A stretch of DNA of 6,330 nt from Gammaproteobacteria bacterium (GTDB lineage Bacteria > Pseudomonadota > Gammaproteobacteria > J113), in the NCBI GenBank assembly GCA_003694425.1, contig RFJX01000089.1, positions 1-6,330 on the forward strand. Direction: 5' to 3'. Numbering within the stretch: the stretch's first letter is position 1; the number at the start of each line of letters is the position of its first letter. Positions 1-5,781 of the stretch are shown here, one piece after another. The translations under genes and the position numbers were made by a program. Under the pieces are notes generated by a model. That model did no database searches. It had not been told where the DNA came from and saw only the letters and a program-made list of their open reading frames with translations.

Positions 1-576
1 GCCCTGGGTGCCGATGACGGTGAGGCGGCCGGTCAGGGAACCGCGCCGGCCATTCTTGACCACGTCGCCCAGTTCCCGCTCACTGCTCGGCTCCCCCACC
101 ACGCACCATTCGATCTGTTCCCCCCGTTGCCGGAGCGCCTCGATCACGCGGCGGGTTCCGTCCACCGCCTCTCCCTCCTCATCCGAGGTGAAGAGGAAGG
201 CCAGGCTGCCGCCATGGTGCGGGTGTTCGGCCACGAAGCGCTCGGCCGCGAGTACCATGGCGGCGAGACTGCCCTTCATGTCGGCCGCGCCGCGGCCATA
301 GAGCACACCGTCATGGACCTCTGCGGCATAGGGTGGATGGAGCCAGTCGCCCGCCGGTCCGGTGGGGACCACGTCGGTGTGGCCGGCGAAGCAGAGCAGC
401 GGATCTCGATCACCGCGTCTGGCCCAGAGATTGCTCACCTGGCCGAAGGGCATCGGTTCGCAGTGGAATCCGGCCCGCCGGAGCCGTTCGCCGAGTAACT
501 GCTGGCAGCCGGCGTCCTCGGGGGTGACCGATCGGCGCCGGATCAGTTCGGCGGCCAGTTGGGCTGTTTCGTTCAT
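1..576 (-). CDS. dapE: Succinyl-diaminopimelate desuccinylase DapE (N-terminal 192 residues, cut by window edge)
   Basis: The enzyme removes succinate from N-succinyl-LL-2,6-diaminopimelate to give LL-diaminopimelate, a cytoplasmic step of lysine and peptidoglycan precursor synthesis. It is an M20-family dinuclear zinc amidohydrolase. In the translation, GHTDVVP carries H66 and D68, AADMKG carries zinc-bridging D99, SDEEG carries the catalytic glutamate E133 and ligand E134, and GEPSS carries E162. These match the H. influenzae DapE set known from the family. The reading frame is open through base 1, so most of the dimerisation domain and the last zinc histidine lie outside the window. The ATG at 576-574 overlaps the dam stop codon as ATGA, which suggests translational coupling as the last visible gene of the leftward operon. 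The paralogues ArgE and CPG2 are less likely because the spacing and wording of the motifs are DapE-like. Confidence 0.95.
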   Translation of the reverse strand, partial: MNETAQLAAELIRRRSVTPEDAGCQQLLGERLRRAGFHCEPMPFGQVSNLWARRGDRDPLLCFAGHTDVVPTGPAGDWLHPPYAAEVHDGVLYGRGAADMKGSLAAMVLAAERFVAEHPHHGGSLAFLFTSDEEGEAVDGTRRVIEALRQRGEQIEWCVVGEPSSERELGDVVKNGRRGSLTGRLTVIGTQG

Positions 577-1409
577 CTGCTGGTCCCGGGCTCGAAAATG
601 GCAAGTAACTCCGCAACCGGCCCCCGGCTGGAGACGTTGCGGCTGATTGATCGGTGCTCCCGGTGCCGGACCAGGCGCGCATCCCCGTAAAGGGCCTCGA
701 TCTCCGGGGTGGCGTGATTGGAGATCACCACCCTTACCCCGCGGCGGGCCAGCTCACCGGCCTTCTCCGCCAGCCTGCGCTGGTCCTCCCAGCCAAAGCC
801 TCCGGCGGCGTAACTGGTGAAGCTGGCGGTCTCGCTCAGGGGGACATAGGGCGGGTCGCAGTAGACCACGTCCCCGCGCCGGGCCTGGTCCATGGTCTCC
901 AGGTAGTCACCGCAGAGGAACCGGGCCTTGCCGGAGCGCTTCAGGAACGCCACCATCGCCCGTTCGGGGAAACCGGGATTGCGGTAACGACCGAAGGGGA
1001 CGTTGAAGCCGCTCTTCCGGCTGTAGCGGCACAGGCCATTGTAGCAATGGCGGTTCAGATAGACGAACAGGGCGGCCTTGCGTCTCCGGTCGGTGGTCTC
1101 GTTGAACTGGCGGCGGAGTTCGTAGTAGGCCTCGGGCGTGTTGTTCGCGGGCTGGAACAGCTCCCTGGCATAGCGGATGAACTCCATTCCCTGCTCCTGC
1201 AGAACGGTATAGAGGGTGATCAGGTCCGGGTTGCTGTCGGCCAGGAGATAGCGGGGATAGTGGCTGTTGAGGAAGAGAGCGGCGGAACCGGTGAAGGGTT
1301 CGATCAGCCTCTCACCGGCACCCAGTGCCTCCCGGATCAGCGGGACCTGACGCGCCTTGCCGCCGGGCCATTTGAGAAACGGCCGGCATGTACCCCCCGC
1401 GGCAGGCAC
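573..1409 (-). CDS. dam: DNA adenine methyltransferase Dam (GATC-specific)
   Basis: A 278-residue class alpha N6-adenine methyltransferase, the same length as E. coli Dam and alignable along its whole length from memory. The N-terminal FLKWPGGK (residues 11-18) and [10 protein letters not shown] (37-46) form the S-adenosylmethionine site, and DPPY at 185-188 is the catalytic motif. The recognition segment YNGLCRY (123-129) and NVPFGRY (136-142) keep the residues that E. coli Dam uses to read GATC (equivalents of L122, R124, P134, Y138), so GATC specificity is a strong inference. The start is GTG at 1409-1407: an in-frame TGA lies two codons upstream and no other start codon occurs before the conserved FLKW block. 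A possible Shine-Dalgarno AGGAAGG (1430-1424) is 14 bases away, which is long. The gene sits between yciI and dapE, unlike the aroK-damX-dam-rpe setting in E. coli. Likely roles are mismatch-repair strand marking or replication timing. No restriction partner is visible. Confidence 0.96.
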   Translation of the reverse strand: MPAAGGTCRPFLKWPGGKARQVPLIREALGAGERLIEPFTGSAALFLNSHYPRYLLADSNPDLITLYTVLQEQGMEFIRYARELFQPANNTPEAYYELRRQFNETTDRRRKAALFVYLNRHCYNGLCRYSRKSGFNVPFGRYRNPGFPERAMVAFLKRSGKARFLCGDYLETMDQARRGDVVYCDPPYVPLSETASFTSYAAGGFGWEDQRRLAEKAGELARRGVRVVISNHATPEIEALYGDARLVRHREHRSISRNVSSRGPVAELLAIFEPGTSR

Positions 1410-1436
1410 CTTTCAGGGCAGGACCTTCCTGAAAGG
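1409..1436 (-). other. Perfect 9-bp hairpin over the yciI stop and dam start
   Basis: CCTTTCAGG and CCTGAAAGG form a perfect inverted repeat (1409-1417 with 1428-1436) with a 10-base loop. In the minus-strand transcript the 3' arm contains the yciI TGA (1415-1413) and ends on the first base of the dam GTG start. No T-run follows, so it is not a typical intrinsic terminator. It could modulate dam initiation or coupling to yciI. The structure is seen directly; the role is inference. Confidence 0.5.
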
Positions 1437-1712
1437 GCTGACCGTGACCTTGCGGTAGACCCCCGCCTCGAGATAGGGATCGGCATCGGCCCATTCCCTG
1501 GCCGCCTCCAGGGAGTCGAACTCGGCCACGATCAGGCTGCCGGTGAAGCCGGCCTCACCGGGGTCCTCGGCGTCGATGGCGGGGAAGGGGCCGGCCAGCA
1601 ACATGCGCCCCTCGTCCACCAGTCTCTTCAGCCGCTCGATGTGGGCACCCCGGACCTGCATGCGCAGGGGCAGGCTCCCTTCCACGTCTTCACCGATGAT
1701 GGCGTAGTACAT
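1413..1712 (-). CDS. yciI: YciI family protein (YCII-related domain)
   Basis: A 99-residue single-domain protein matching E. coli YciI (about 98 residues) over its full length. Recognisable blocks are RGAHIERL (21-28), [10 protein letters not shown] (33-42), [14 protein letters not shown] (52-65) and [13 protein letters not shown] (74-86). The family forms a ferredoxin-like fold with a conserved His and Asp, here probably H24 and D33, proposed as a putative active site. The cellular reaction is unknown. Some relatives are dehalogenase-like or fused to other enzymes. The start is ATG at 1712-1710, preceded by a strong Shine-Dalgarno at 1723-1718 with five bases between. The gene follows yciB by nine bases and precedes dam by three. 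yciI also lies close to yciB in E. coli, which supports the assignment. Confidence 0.95.
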   Translation of the reverse strand: MYYAIIGEDVEGSLPLRMQVRGAHIERLKRLVDEGRMLLAGPFPAIDAEDPGEAGFTGSLIVAEFDSLEAAREWADADPYLEAGVYRKVTVSPFRKVLP

Positions 1713-1717
1713 CTTTG

Positions 1718-1723
1718 CTCCTC
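1718..1723 (-). promoter_or_regulatory. Shine-Dalgarno of yciI overlapping the yciB stop
   Basis: On the minus strand GAGGAG lies five bases before the yciI ATG and shares bases with the yciB TGA (1724-1722). This fixes the yciI start and suggests that ribosomes finishing yciB can reinitiate on yciI. Confidence 0.75.
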
Positions 1724-2288
1724 ATTCGCCTCCCTTGTCACTGACGGGCAGGTCCGCATAGCGGGCCAGGTAGACCCCCTGGGCGAGTACGAACAGCAGG
1801 GTCAGCCCCAGCATCCCGAAGAGCTTGAAGTCGACCCAGACCTCGGTCGGGAAGTTGAAGGCGACATAGAGATTGGCCAGGCCCATGATGACGAAGAAGG
1901 CGCACCAGCCCAGGTTGAGGCGGGTCCAGACGGCATCGGGCAGCACGATATTGCCTTCCATCATGCGCCGGACCAGGTTCTTCCTGCCGATGAATTCGCT
2001 GCCCAGGAATACCAGCGCGAACAGCCAGTTGACGGCGGTGGGCTTCCACTTGATGAAGCGCTCGTCCTGGAGGGCCAGGGTGGCTCCACCGAGCACCACC
2101 AGCAGCCCCAGCGTGACCAGTTGCATCCTGTCCACCGGCAGACCTCGCAGGCGCTGGATTGCAACCTGGAGCAACGATGCGATAATCGCCACCCCGGTCG
2201 CCAGCATTACGCCGTCCGTCGGATCCTCCGGGATCTTGAAGGCGATGAAGAACAGGATGACCGGGAGCAGGTCGTAGAAGAATTTCAT
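1722..2288 (-). CDS. yciB: YciB/IspZ inner membrane septation protein A
   Basis: A 188-residue, very hydrophobic integral membrane protein. It starts with the family signature MKFFYDLLPVILFFIAFK and has about five to six membrane segments, near residues 3-18, 26-45, 53-73, 86-101, 122-143 and 152-174. Conserved loop blocks include FIKWKPTAVNWLFA (78-91), FIGRKNLVRRMM (99-110) and LNLGWCAFF (124-132). The E. coli protein interacts with cell elongation and division proteins and contributes to envelope integrity. The Shigella homologue was named for intracellular septation. The start ATG at 2288-2286 gives exactly the family N-terminus, with only a weak purine stretch ahead of it. It is the first gene of the leftward operon, divergent from yciO. 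Nothing is missing relative to the family. Confidence 0.96.
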   Translation of the reverse strand: MKFFYDLLPVILFFIAFKIPEDPTDGVMLATGVAIIASLLQVAIQRLRGLPVDRMQLVTLGLLVVLGGATLALQDERFIKWKPTAVNWLFALVFLGSEFIGRKNLVRRMMEGNIVLPDAVWTRLNLGWCAFFVIMGLANLYVAFNFPTEVWVDFKLFGMLGLTLLFVLAQGVYLARYADLPVSDKGGE

Positions 2289-2317
2289 TCCGTTACCGAA
2301 TCAGTCAGAACGCTTAC

Positions 2318-2347
2318 ATGATACGCATTCAGCGCACGCTTTTTCCA
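2318..2347 (-). promoter_or_regulatory. Candidate sigma70-type promoter for yciB-yciI-dam-dapE
   Basis: On the minus strand a -35-like TGGAAA (2347-2342, 4 of 6 consensus bases) is followed, after an 18-base spacer, by a -10-like TATCAT (2323-2318, 5 of 6). Transcription would begin near 2311, about 23 bases before the yciB ATG. It lies in the 79-base divergent gap (2289-2367), which has no GATC site and therefore offers no direct Dam control. I see no equally good plus-strand promoter for yciO in this gap. Confidence 0.4.
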
Positions 2348-2367
2348 GCCGTCGGCCAGGCCCGCCC

Positions 2368-2988
2368 ATGAGCCAGTATTTCCAGATCCATCCGGACAAT
2401 CCCCAGCCGAGGCTCATCCGGCAGGCGGTCGGGATCATCCGCCAGGGCGGGATCATCGCCTACCCGACCGATTCCTCCTATGCCCTTGGCTGTCACATCG
2501 GTGACCGGACGGCGCTGGAAAGGCTGCGGCGGCTGCGGGGGCTGGACGAGAAGCACAATTTCACCCTGGTGTGCCGTGACCTTTCCGAATTGTCGCGCTA
2601 CGCGGTGGTGGACAACATCGCCTACCGTCTGATCAGGAGCCACACCCCGGGCCCCTATACCTTCATCCTCAGGGCCAGCCGGGAGGTGCCCCGGCGGCTG
2701 ATGACACCGCGGCGCAAGACCATCGGCCTGAGGGTGCCTGACCATCCCATCGTCAAGGCCCTGCTCGATGAGCTGGGCGAGCCGATCCTCTCCACCACCC
2801 TCATCCTGCCGGGCGACGAGCTGCCACTGAACGACCCGGAAGAGATCCGCGCCCGCCTGGGCCGGCAGATCGACCTGGTCATCGATGGCGGACCCTGTCC
2901 GCAGGAGCCGACCACGGTGATCGAGCTGGTGGAGGAGCCCCGGGTGCTTCGTCTCGGCCGGGGTCCGGTGGATTTCCTGGAAGCGTGA
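2368..2988 (+). CDS. yciO: YciO, TsaC/Sua5/YrdC-family protein
   Basis: A 206-residue YrdC-fold protein close to E. coli YciO from the first residues (MSQYFQIHPDNPQ) to the end. Blocks shared with YciO are AYPTDSSYALGC (31-42), KHNFTLVCRDLSELS (62-76), TPGPYTFIL (93-101), RRKTIGLRVP (115-124) and PTTVIEL (181-187). The TsaC/Sua5 branch makes threonylcarbamoyl-AMP for the t6A37 modification of tRNA. YciO is a paralogue with weak or debated activity in that reaction, so its true role is open. The SxN nucleotide-binding motif of TsaC appears here as STT (142-144), in line with YciO rather than TsaC. The ATG at 2368 fits the family N-terminus, with only a weak AGG seven bases upstream. It heads the rightward operon, and its TGA overlaps the ATG of the protease gene. 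Confidence 0.94.
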   Translation: MSQYFQIHPDNPQPRLIRQAVGIIRQGGIIAYPTDSSYALGCHIGDRTALERLRRLRGLDEKHNFTLVCRDLSELSRYAVVDNIAYRLIRSHTPGPYTFILRASREVPRRLMTPRRKTIGLRVPDHPIVKALLDELGEPILSTTLILPGDELPLNDPEEIRARLGRQIDLVIDGGPCPQEPTTVIELVEEPRVLRLGRGPVDFLEA

Positions 2989-3641
2989 TGGAGGAACTCA
3001 CCACCGTCCAGAAGCTGATCGTCTGGATCCCGCCGGTCCTGCTGGCGATCACCCTGCACGAGGTCGCGCATGGCTGGGTGGCCAGCCTGCTCGGTGATCC
3101 GACCGCCCGCCTGGAAGGACGTCTCACCCTCAATCCGCTGCGCCACGTGGACCCCGTGGGAACGGTGCTGGTGCCGCTGCTCACCTTCTTCACCGCCGGC
3201 TTCGTCTTCGGCTGGGCGAAGCCGGTGCCGGTGGACTGGCGCAGGCTGCGCAATCCGCGGCGCGACATGGGTCTGGTGGCCGCCGCCGGTCCCCTGTCGA
3301 ATCTGCTGATGCTGGCGGGATGGGCCCTGCTGATGAAGCTCGCGGCCAGCGCCGGCCAGGGGCTGATCTGGCTGGCCCTGCCTTTGATCTACATGGGGGT
3401 GGCTGGGATAATCATCAACGCCATACTGGCACTGATAAACCTGATCCCGGTCCCGCCCCTGGACGGCAGCCGCGTCGTATCCGCGCTGCTGCCGCCACCC
3501 TGGGCCCGGGTCTACAATCGTCTGGAGCCGTACGGACTGGTCATCCTGCTGGTGCTGCTGGTGAGTGGAGGGCTCGACCGCATATTCGGTCCGCTGCTCG
3601 GCTGGATCCAGGATCTGGCCGCGCGGTTCATCGGTGCCTGA
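2988..3641 (+). CDS. Site-2 protease family (M50) membrane zinc metallopeptidase
   Basis: A 217-residue polytopic membrane protein of the short M50B type. HEVAHG (24-29) is the zinc-binding HExxH motif in the first membrane helix. NLIPVPPLDGSR (151-162) supplies the third ligand, D159. Other hydrophobic segments lie near 8-27, 58-75, 96-120, 126-150 and 182-200. There is no PDZ domain, so this is not RseP, whose length is about 450 residues. Such enzymes cut transmembrane helices; the substrate here is unknown. I chose ATG 2988, which overlaps the yciO TGA as TGATG and has GGAAG four bases upstream. A GTG at 2985 would add one residue. It lies between yciO and trpS, a position that M50 genes often hold beside trpS-scpAB in gammaproteobacteria as I recall, but that context does not reveal the substrate. 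Confidence 0.93.
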   Translation: MEELTTVQKLIVWIPPVLLAITLHEVAHGWVASLLGDPTARLEGRLTLNPLRHVDPVGTVLVPLLTFFTAGFVFGWAKPVPVDWRRLRNPRRDMGLVAAAGPLSNLLMLAGWALLMKLAASAGQGLIWLALPLIYMGVAGIIINAILALINLIPVPPLDGSRVVSALLPPPWARVYNRLEPYGLVILLVLLVSGGLDRIFGPLLGWIQDLAARFIGA

Positions 3642-3686
3642 GATGGCGACCGGCAGTCCGTTCGCCGGACGACTCGGCAGGCGCAG

Positions 3687-3711
3687 ACCGGTACGGAGTG
3701 GCCGTTCCGGT
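3687..3711 (+). other. Hairpin in the trpS 5' leader
   Basis: ACCGG at 3687-3691 pairs with CCGGT at 3707-3711. After one T-T mismatch, ACGG (3693-3696) pairs with CCGT (3702-3705), leaving a five-base loop: nine base pairs in all. No T-run follows, so it is not a clear intrinsic terminator. It stands about 20 bases before the trpS Shine-Dalgarno. A shorter stem (GTCCG/CGGAC, 3656-3670) lies upstream. Function is unknown. Confidence 0.35.
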
Positions 3712-3731
3712 TCCATCACGGGGGTAACGAG

Positions 3732-3740
3732 GGAGGAAGG
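3732..3740 (+). promoter_or_regulatory. Strong Shine-Dalgarno deciding the trpS TTG start
   Basis: GGAGGAAGG lies at 3732-3740, with the GGAGG core seven bases before TTG 3744. The next in-frame ATG (3780) would remove residues preceding the HxGH signature that the family needs, so the rare TTG start is preferred. Confidence 0.8.
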
Positions 3741-3743
3741 GGT

Positions 3744-4955
3744 TTGAGTCTCACCGCACATCAGCGGGTCCTGTCGGGCATGCGCCCGACCGGCAAGCTG
3801 CATCTGGGGCACTATCACGGGGTGATCCGGAACTGGATCAGGCTGCAGCACGAGTACGAGTGCTTCCTGTTCGTGGCCGACTGGCACGCCCTGACCACGG
3901 AGTATGAGAATCCGCAGGTGATCCAGGACTCGGTCTGGGACATGGTCATCGACTGGCTCGCCTGCGGCATCAACCCGGGTGAGGCCACCCTCTTCATCCA
4001 GTCGCGGGTCCCGGAGCATGCCGAGCTCCATCTGCTGCTCTCGATGATCACCCCCATCGGCTGGCTCGAGCGCGTGCCCAGCTACAAGGATCAGCAGGAC
4101 AAGCTGAAGGACAAGGACCTCTCAACCTACGGCTTTCTCGGTTACCCGCTGCTGCAGACCGCGGACATCCTGATCTACCGGGCCGGACTGGTGCCGGTGG
4201 GAGAGGACCAGGTGGCCCACATCGAGATGTCCCGTGAGGTCGCGCGGCGCTTCAATCACCTCTATGGACGGGAGCCGGACTTCGAGGAGAAGGCCGAGGC
4301 GGCCGCGCGCAAGATGGGCAAGAAGAACTCGAGACTCTATTTCGAGCTGCGGCGCCGCTTCCAGGAGCAGGGCGACGAGGAGGCGCTGGAGACCGCGCGG
4401 GCCCTGCTGGAATCCCAGCAGAACATCAGCCTGGGCGATCGGGAACGGCTGGTGGGCTATCTCGAAGGCGGCGGCCGGATGATCCTGCCCGAGCCGCAGC
4501 CGCTGCTCACCGAGGCGGCGAAGATGCCGGGGCTGGACGGACAGAAGATGTCCAAGTCCTACGGCAACACCATCGGTCTGCGCGAGTCCGAAGAGGAGGT
4601 GACGAGGAAGATCCGCACCATGCCCACCGACCCGGCCCGGGTACGGCGCAACGATCCCGGCGACCCGGAGAAGTGCCCGGTATGGCAGCTGCATCAGGTC
4701 TATTCCGACGAGGAGACCCGTCGCTGGGTGCGTGAAGGCTGCACCAGTGCCGGGATCGGTTGCCTGGACTGCAAGAAGCCGGTGATCGATGCGGTGCTGG
4801 CCGAACAGGCACCGATCCGCGAGCGGGCCGAGGAGTACCTGAAGGACCCGGACAGCGTGCGCAGCATCATCCAGGAGGGCTGCGAACGGGCCCGGGACGT
4901 GGCCTGTGAGACCATGGAGGAGGTGAGACGGGCCATGGGGCTGATCTACTGGTGA
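3744..4955 (+). CDS. trpS: Tryptophanyl-tRNA synthetase TrpRS
   Basis: A class I aminoacyl-tRNA synthetase that charges tRNA-Trp with tryptophan in the cytoplasm. It has 403 residues, longer than the roughly 330 of E. coli or Bacillus TrpRS. The ATP-site signatures are KLHLGHYHG (18-26, HIGH-type) and KMSKS (268-272). The tryptophan-site region LGYPLLQTADIL (132-143) and VGEDQVAHIEMSREVARRFN (152-171) are typical of bacterial TrpRS. Two features stand out. Residues about 176-247 form a charged, probably helical insertion between the Rossmann core and the KMSKS region. The C-terminal helical domain carries four cysteines, C311, C333, C340 and C343 (Cx21Cx6Cx2C), resembling the [4Fe-4S] motif of Thermotoga maritima TrpRS. 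Translation starts at TTG 3744 after a strong Shine-Dalgarno. The stop overlaps the scpA GTG as GTGA. Confidence 0.97.
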   Translation: MSLTAHQRVLSGMRPTGKLHLGHYHGVIRNWIRLQHEYECFLFVADWHALTTEYENPQVIQDSVWDMVIDWLACGINPGEATLFIQSRVPEHAELHLLLSMITPIGWLERVPSYKDQQDKLKDKDLSTYGFLGYPLLQTADILIYRAGLVPVGEDQVAHIEMSREVARRFNHLYGREPDFEEKAEAAARKMGKKNSRLYFELRRRFQEQGDEEALETARALLESQQNISLGDRERLVGYLEGGGRMILPEPQPLLTEAAKMPGLDGQKMSKSYGNTIGLRESEEEVTRKIRTMPTDPARVRRNDPGDPEKCPVWQLHQVYSDEETRRWVREGCTSAGIGCLDCKKPVIDAVLAEQAPIRERAEEYLKDPDSVRSIIQEGCERARDVACETMEEVRRAMGLIYW

Positions 4956-5779
4956 AACCCGACGGCGATGGAGGCAGGAGAGGGGCTCCGGAGATGGCCC
5001 CTGCGGCGCAGCAGGAGATGCCCTTCGCGATGGTGCAGGGGGCCCCGCTCACGGAGCTGCCGAAGGACCTCTATATCCCGCCGGACGCGCTGGAGGTCTT
5101 CCTGGAGGCCTTCGAGGGGCCGCTCGACCTCCTCCTCTATCTGATCCGGCGGCAGAATCTGGACATCCTCGACATCCCGATCGCCCGCATCACCCAGCAG
5201 TACATGTCCTATATCGAACTGATGAGCGAGCTGCAGCTCGAACTGGCGGCCGAGTATCTGCTGATGGCCGCCATGCTGGCCGAGATCAAGTCGCGCATGC
5301 TGCTCCCGCGTCCGCAGACCGAAGAGGAGGAGGAGGACCCGCGCGCCGAGCTGGTACGCCGGCTGCAGGAATACGAGCGTTACCGGCAGGCCGCCGAGGA
5401 GCTGGACGAGCGGCCCCGCATGGAGCGCGACCTGCGGCCCGCGGTGGTCGAGGTGGCGGGCCGCGATGTGCACCGGCCGCTGCCCGGCGTCAGTCTCGAG
5501 GAGATCCTCGCCGCCTTCGTCCAGGTGCTGGCACGGGCCGAACTCCATGGTCATCACCACGTCACCATGGAGCCGCTGTCGGTGCGGGAGCGGATGTCCC
5601 TGATCCTGGAACGGGTCAACCCGGATGCCTTCGTCGATTTCGTCAGGCTGTTCGACATCGAGGAGGGGAGAGCCGGCGTGGTGGTCACCCTGCTGGCACT
5701 GCTGGAGCTGCTCAAGGCCAACATGATCGAGCTGGTGCAGAACGAGGTCTACGGCCCCATCCACGTGCGGGCCGCCTGA
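4952..5779 (+). CDS. scpA: Segregation and condensation protein ScpA (kleisin)
   Basis: ScpA is the kleisin that bridges the two heads of the Smc dimer and, with ScpB, forms the Smc-ScpAB condensin for chromosome folding and segregation. The 275-residue translation has the family block FLEAFEGPLDLLLYLIRRQ (50-68), then DILDIPIARITQQYM (71-85) and AAEYLLMAAMLAEIKSRMLLP (99-119), which form the N-terminal Smc-neck-binding helices. An acidic linker follows (EEEEED, 124-129). The C-terminal winged-helix part lies at about 178-270. The start is uncertain. GTG 4952 overlaps the trpS stop as GTGA and is reported here. ATG 4994, eight bases after GAGGGG (4980-4985), is a good alternative that drops 14 low-complexity residues. 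The block from about QQEMPFA (20-26) onward appears conserved, so starts further in are unlikely. It lies two bases before scpB. Confidence 0.95.
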   Translation: MKPDGDGGRRGAPEMAPAAQQEMPFAMVQGAPLTELPKDLYIPPDALEVFLEAFEGPLDLLLYLIRRQNLDILDIPIARITQQYMSYIELMSELQLELAAEYLLMAAMLAEIKSRMLLPRPQTEEEEEDPRAELVRRLQEYERYRQAAEELDERPRMERDLRPAVVEVAGRDVHRPLPGVSLEEILAAFVQVLARAELHGHHHVTMEPLSVRERMSLILERVNPDAFVDFVRLFDIEEGRAGVVVTLLALLELLKANMIELVQNEVYGPIHVRAA

Positions 5780-5781
5780 TC

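Larger units (their letters stand above)
3643..3747 (+). other. Possible 34-codon small ORF filling the gap before trpS
   Basis: An ATG at 3643, one base after the M50 stop, opens a frame of 34 codons rich in Arg, Gly and Ser that ends at TGA 3745-3747, overlapping the trpS TTG (3744-3746). It contains no tryptophan codon, so it is not an attenuation leader of the trp type. I see no convincing Shine-Dalgarno for it. It may be chance, or a leader that keeps ribosomes moving into trpS. I do not recognise the sequence. Confidence 0.2.

Noticed and set aside
654..2321. 555-codon open frame on the plus strand
   Set aside because: It is antisense to dam, yciI and yciB, all confidently recognised. 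The translation is rich in Gly, Asp, Gln and His with no recognisable motif, as expected from the complement of high-GC codons.
2293..2322. Plus-strand promoter for yciO (TTACCG with CATGAT)
   Set aside because: Both elements match the consensus poorly and the region overlaps the better minus-strand candidate; no supportable call.
2431..2457. Direct repeat of GGGATCATC spaced 18 bases apart, each with a GATC
   Set aside because: It lies in frame within yciO and encodes the repeated Gly-Ile-Ile of a conserved family segment, so protein conservation explains it.
3687..3711. Intrinsic terminator between the M50 gene and trpS
   Set aside because: The hairpin is not followed by a run of T residues, so termination is not supported; it is kept only as a leader hairpin.
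2655..4031. 458-codon open frame on the minus strand
   Set aside because: It lies opposite yciO, the M50 protease gene and trpS, and its low-complexity Gln/Arg/His-rich translation has no domain. It is a shadow of GC-rich coding sequence.
4946..5764. 272-codon open frame on the minus strand opposite scpA
   Set aside because: The translation is Leu/Gln/His/Asp-rich without motifs, and it mirrors scpA, whose family signatures are clear.
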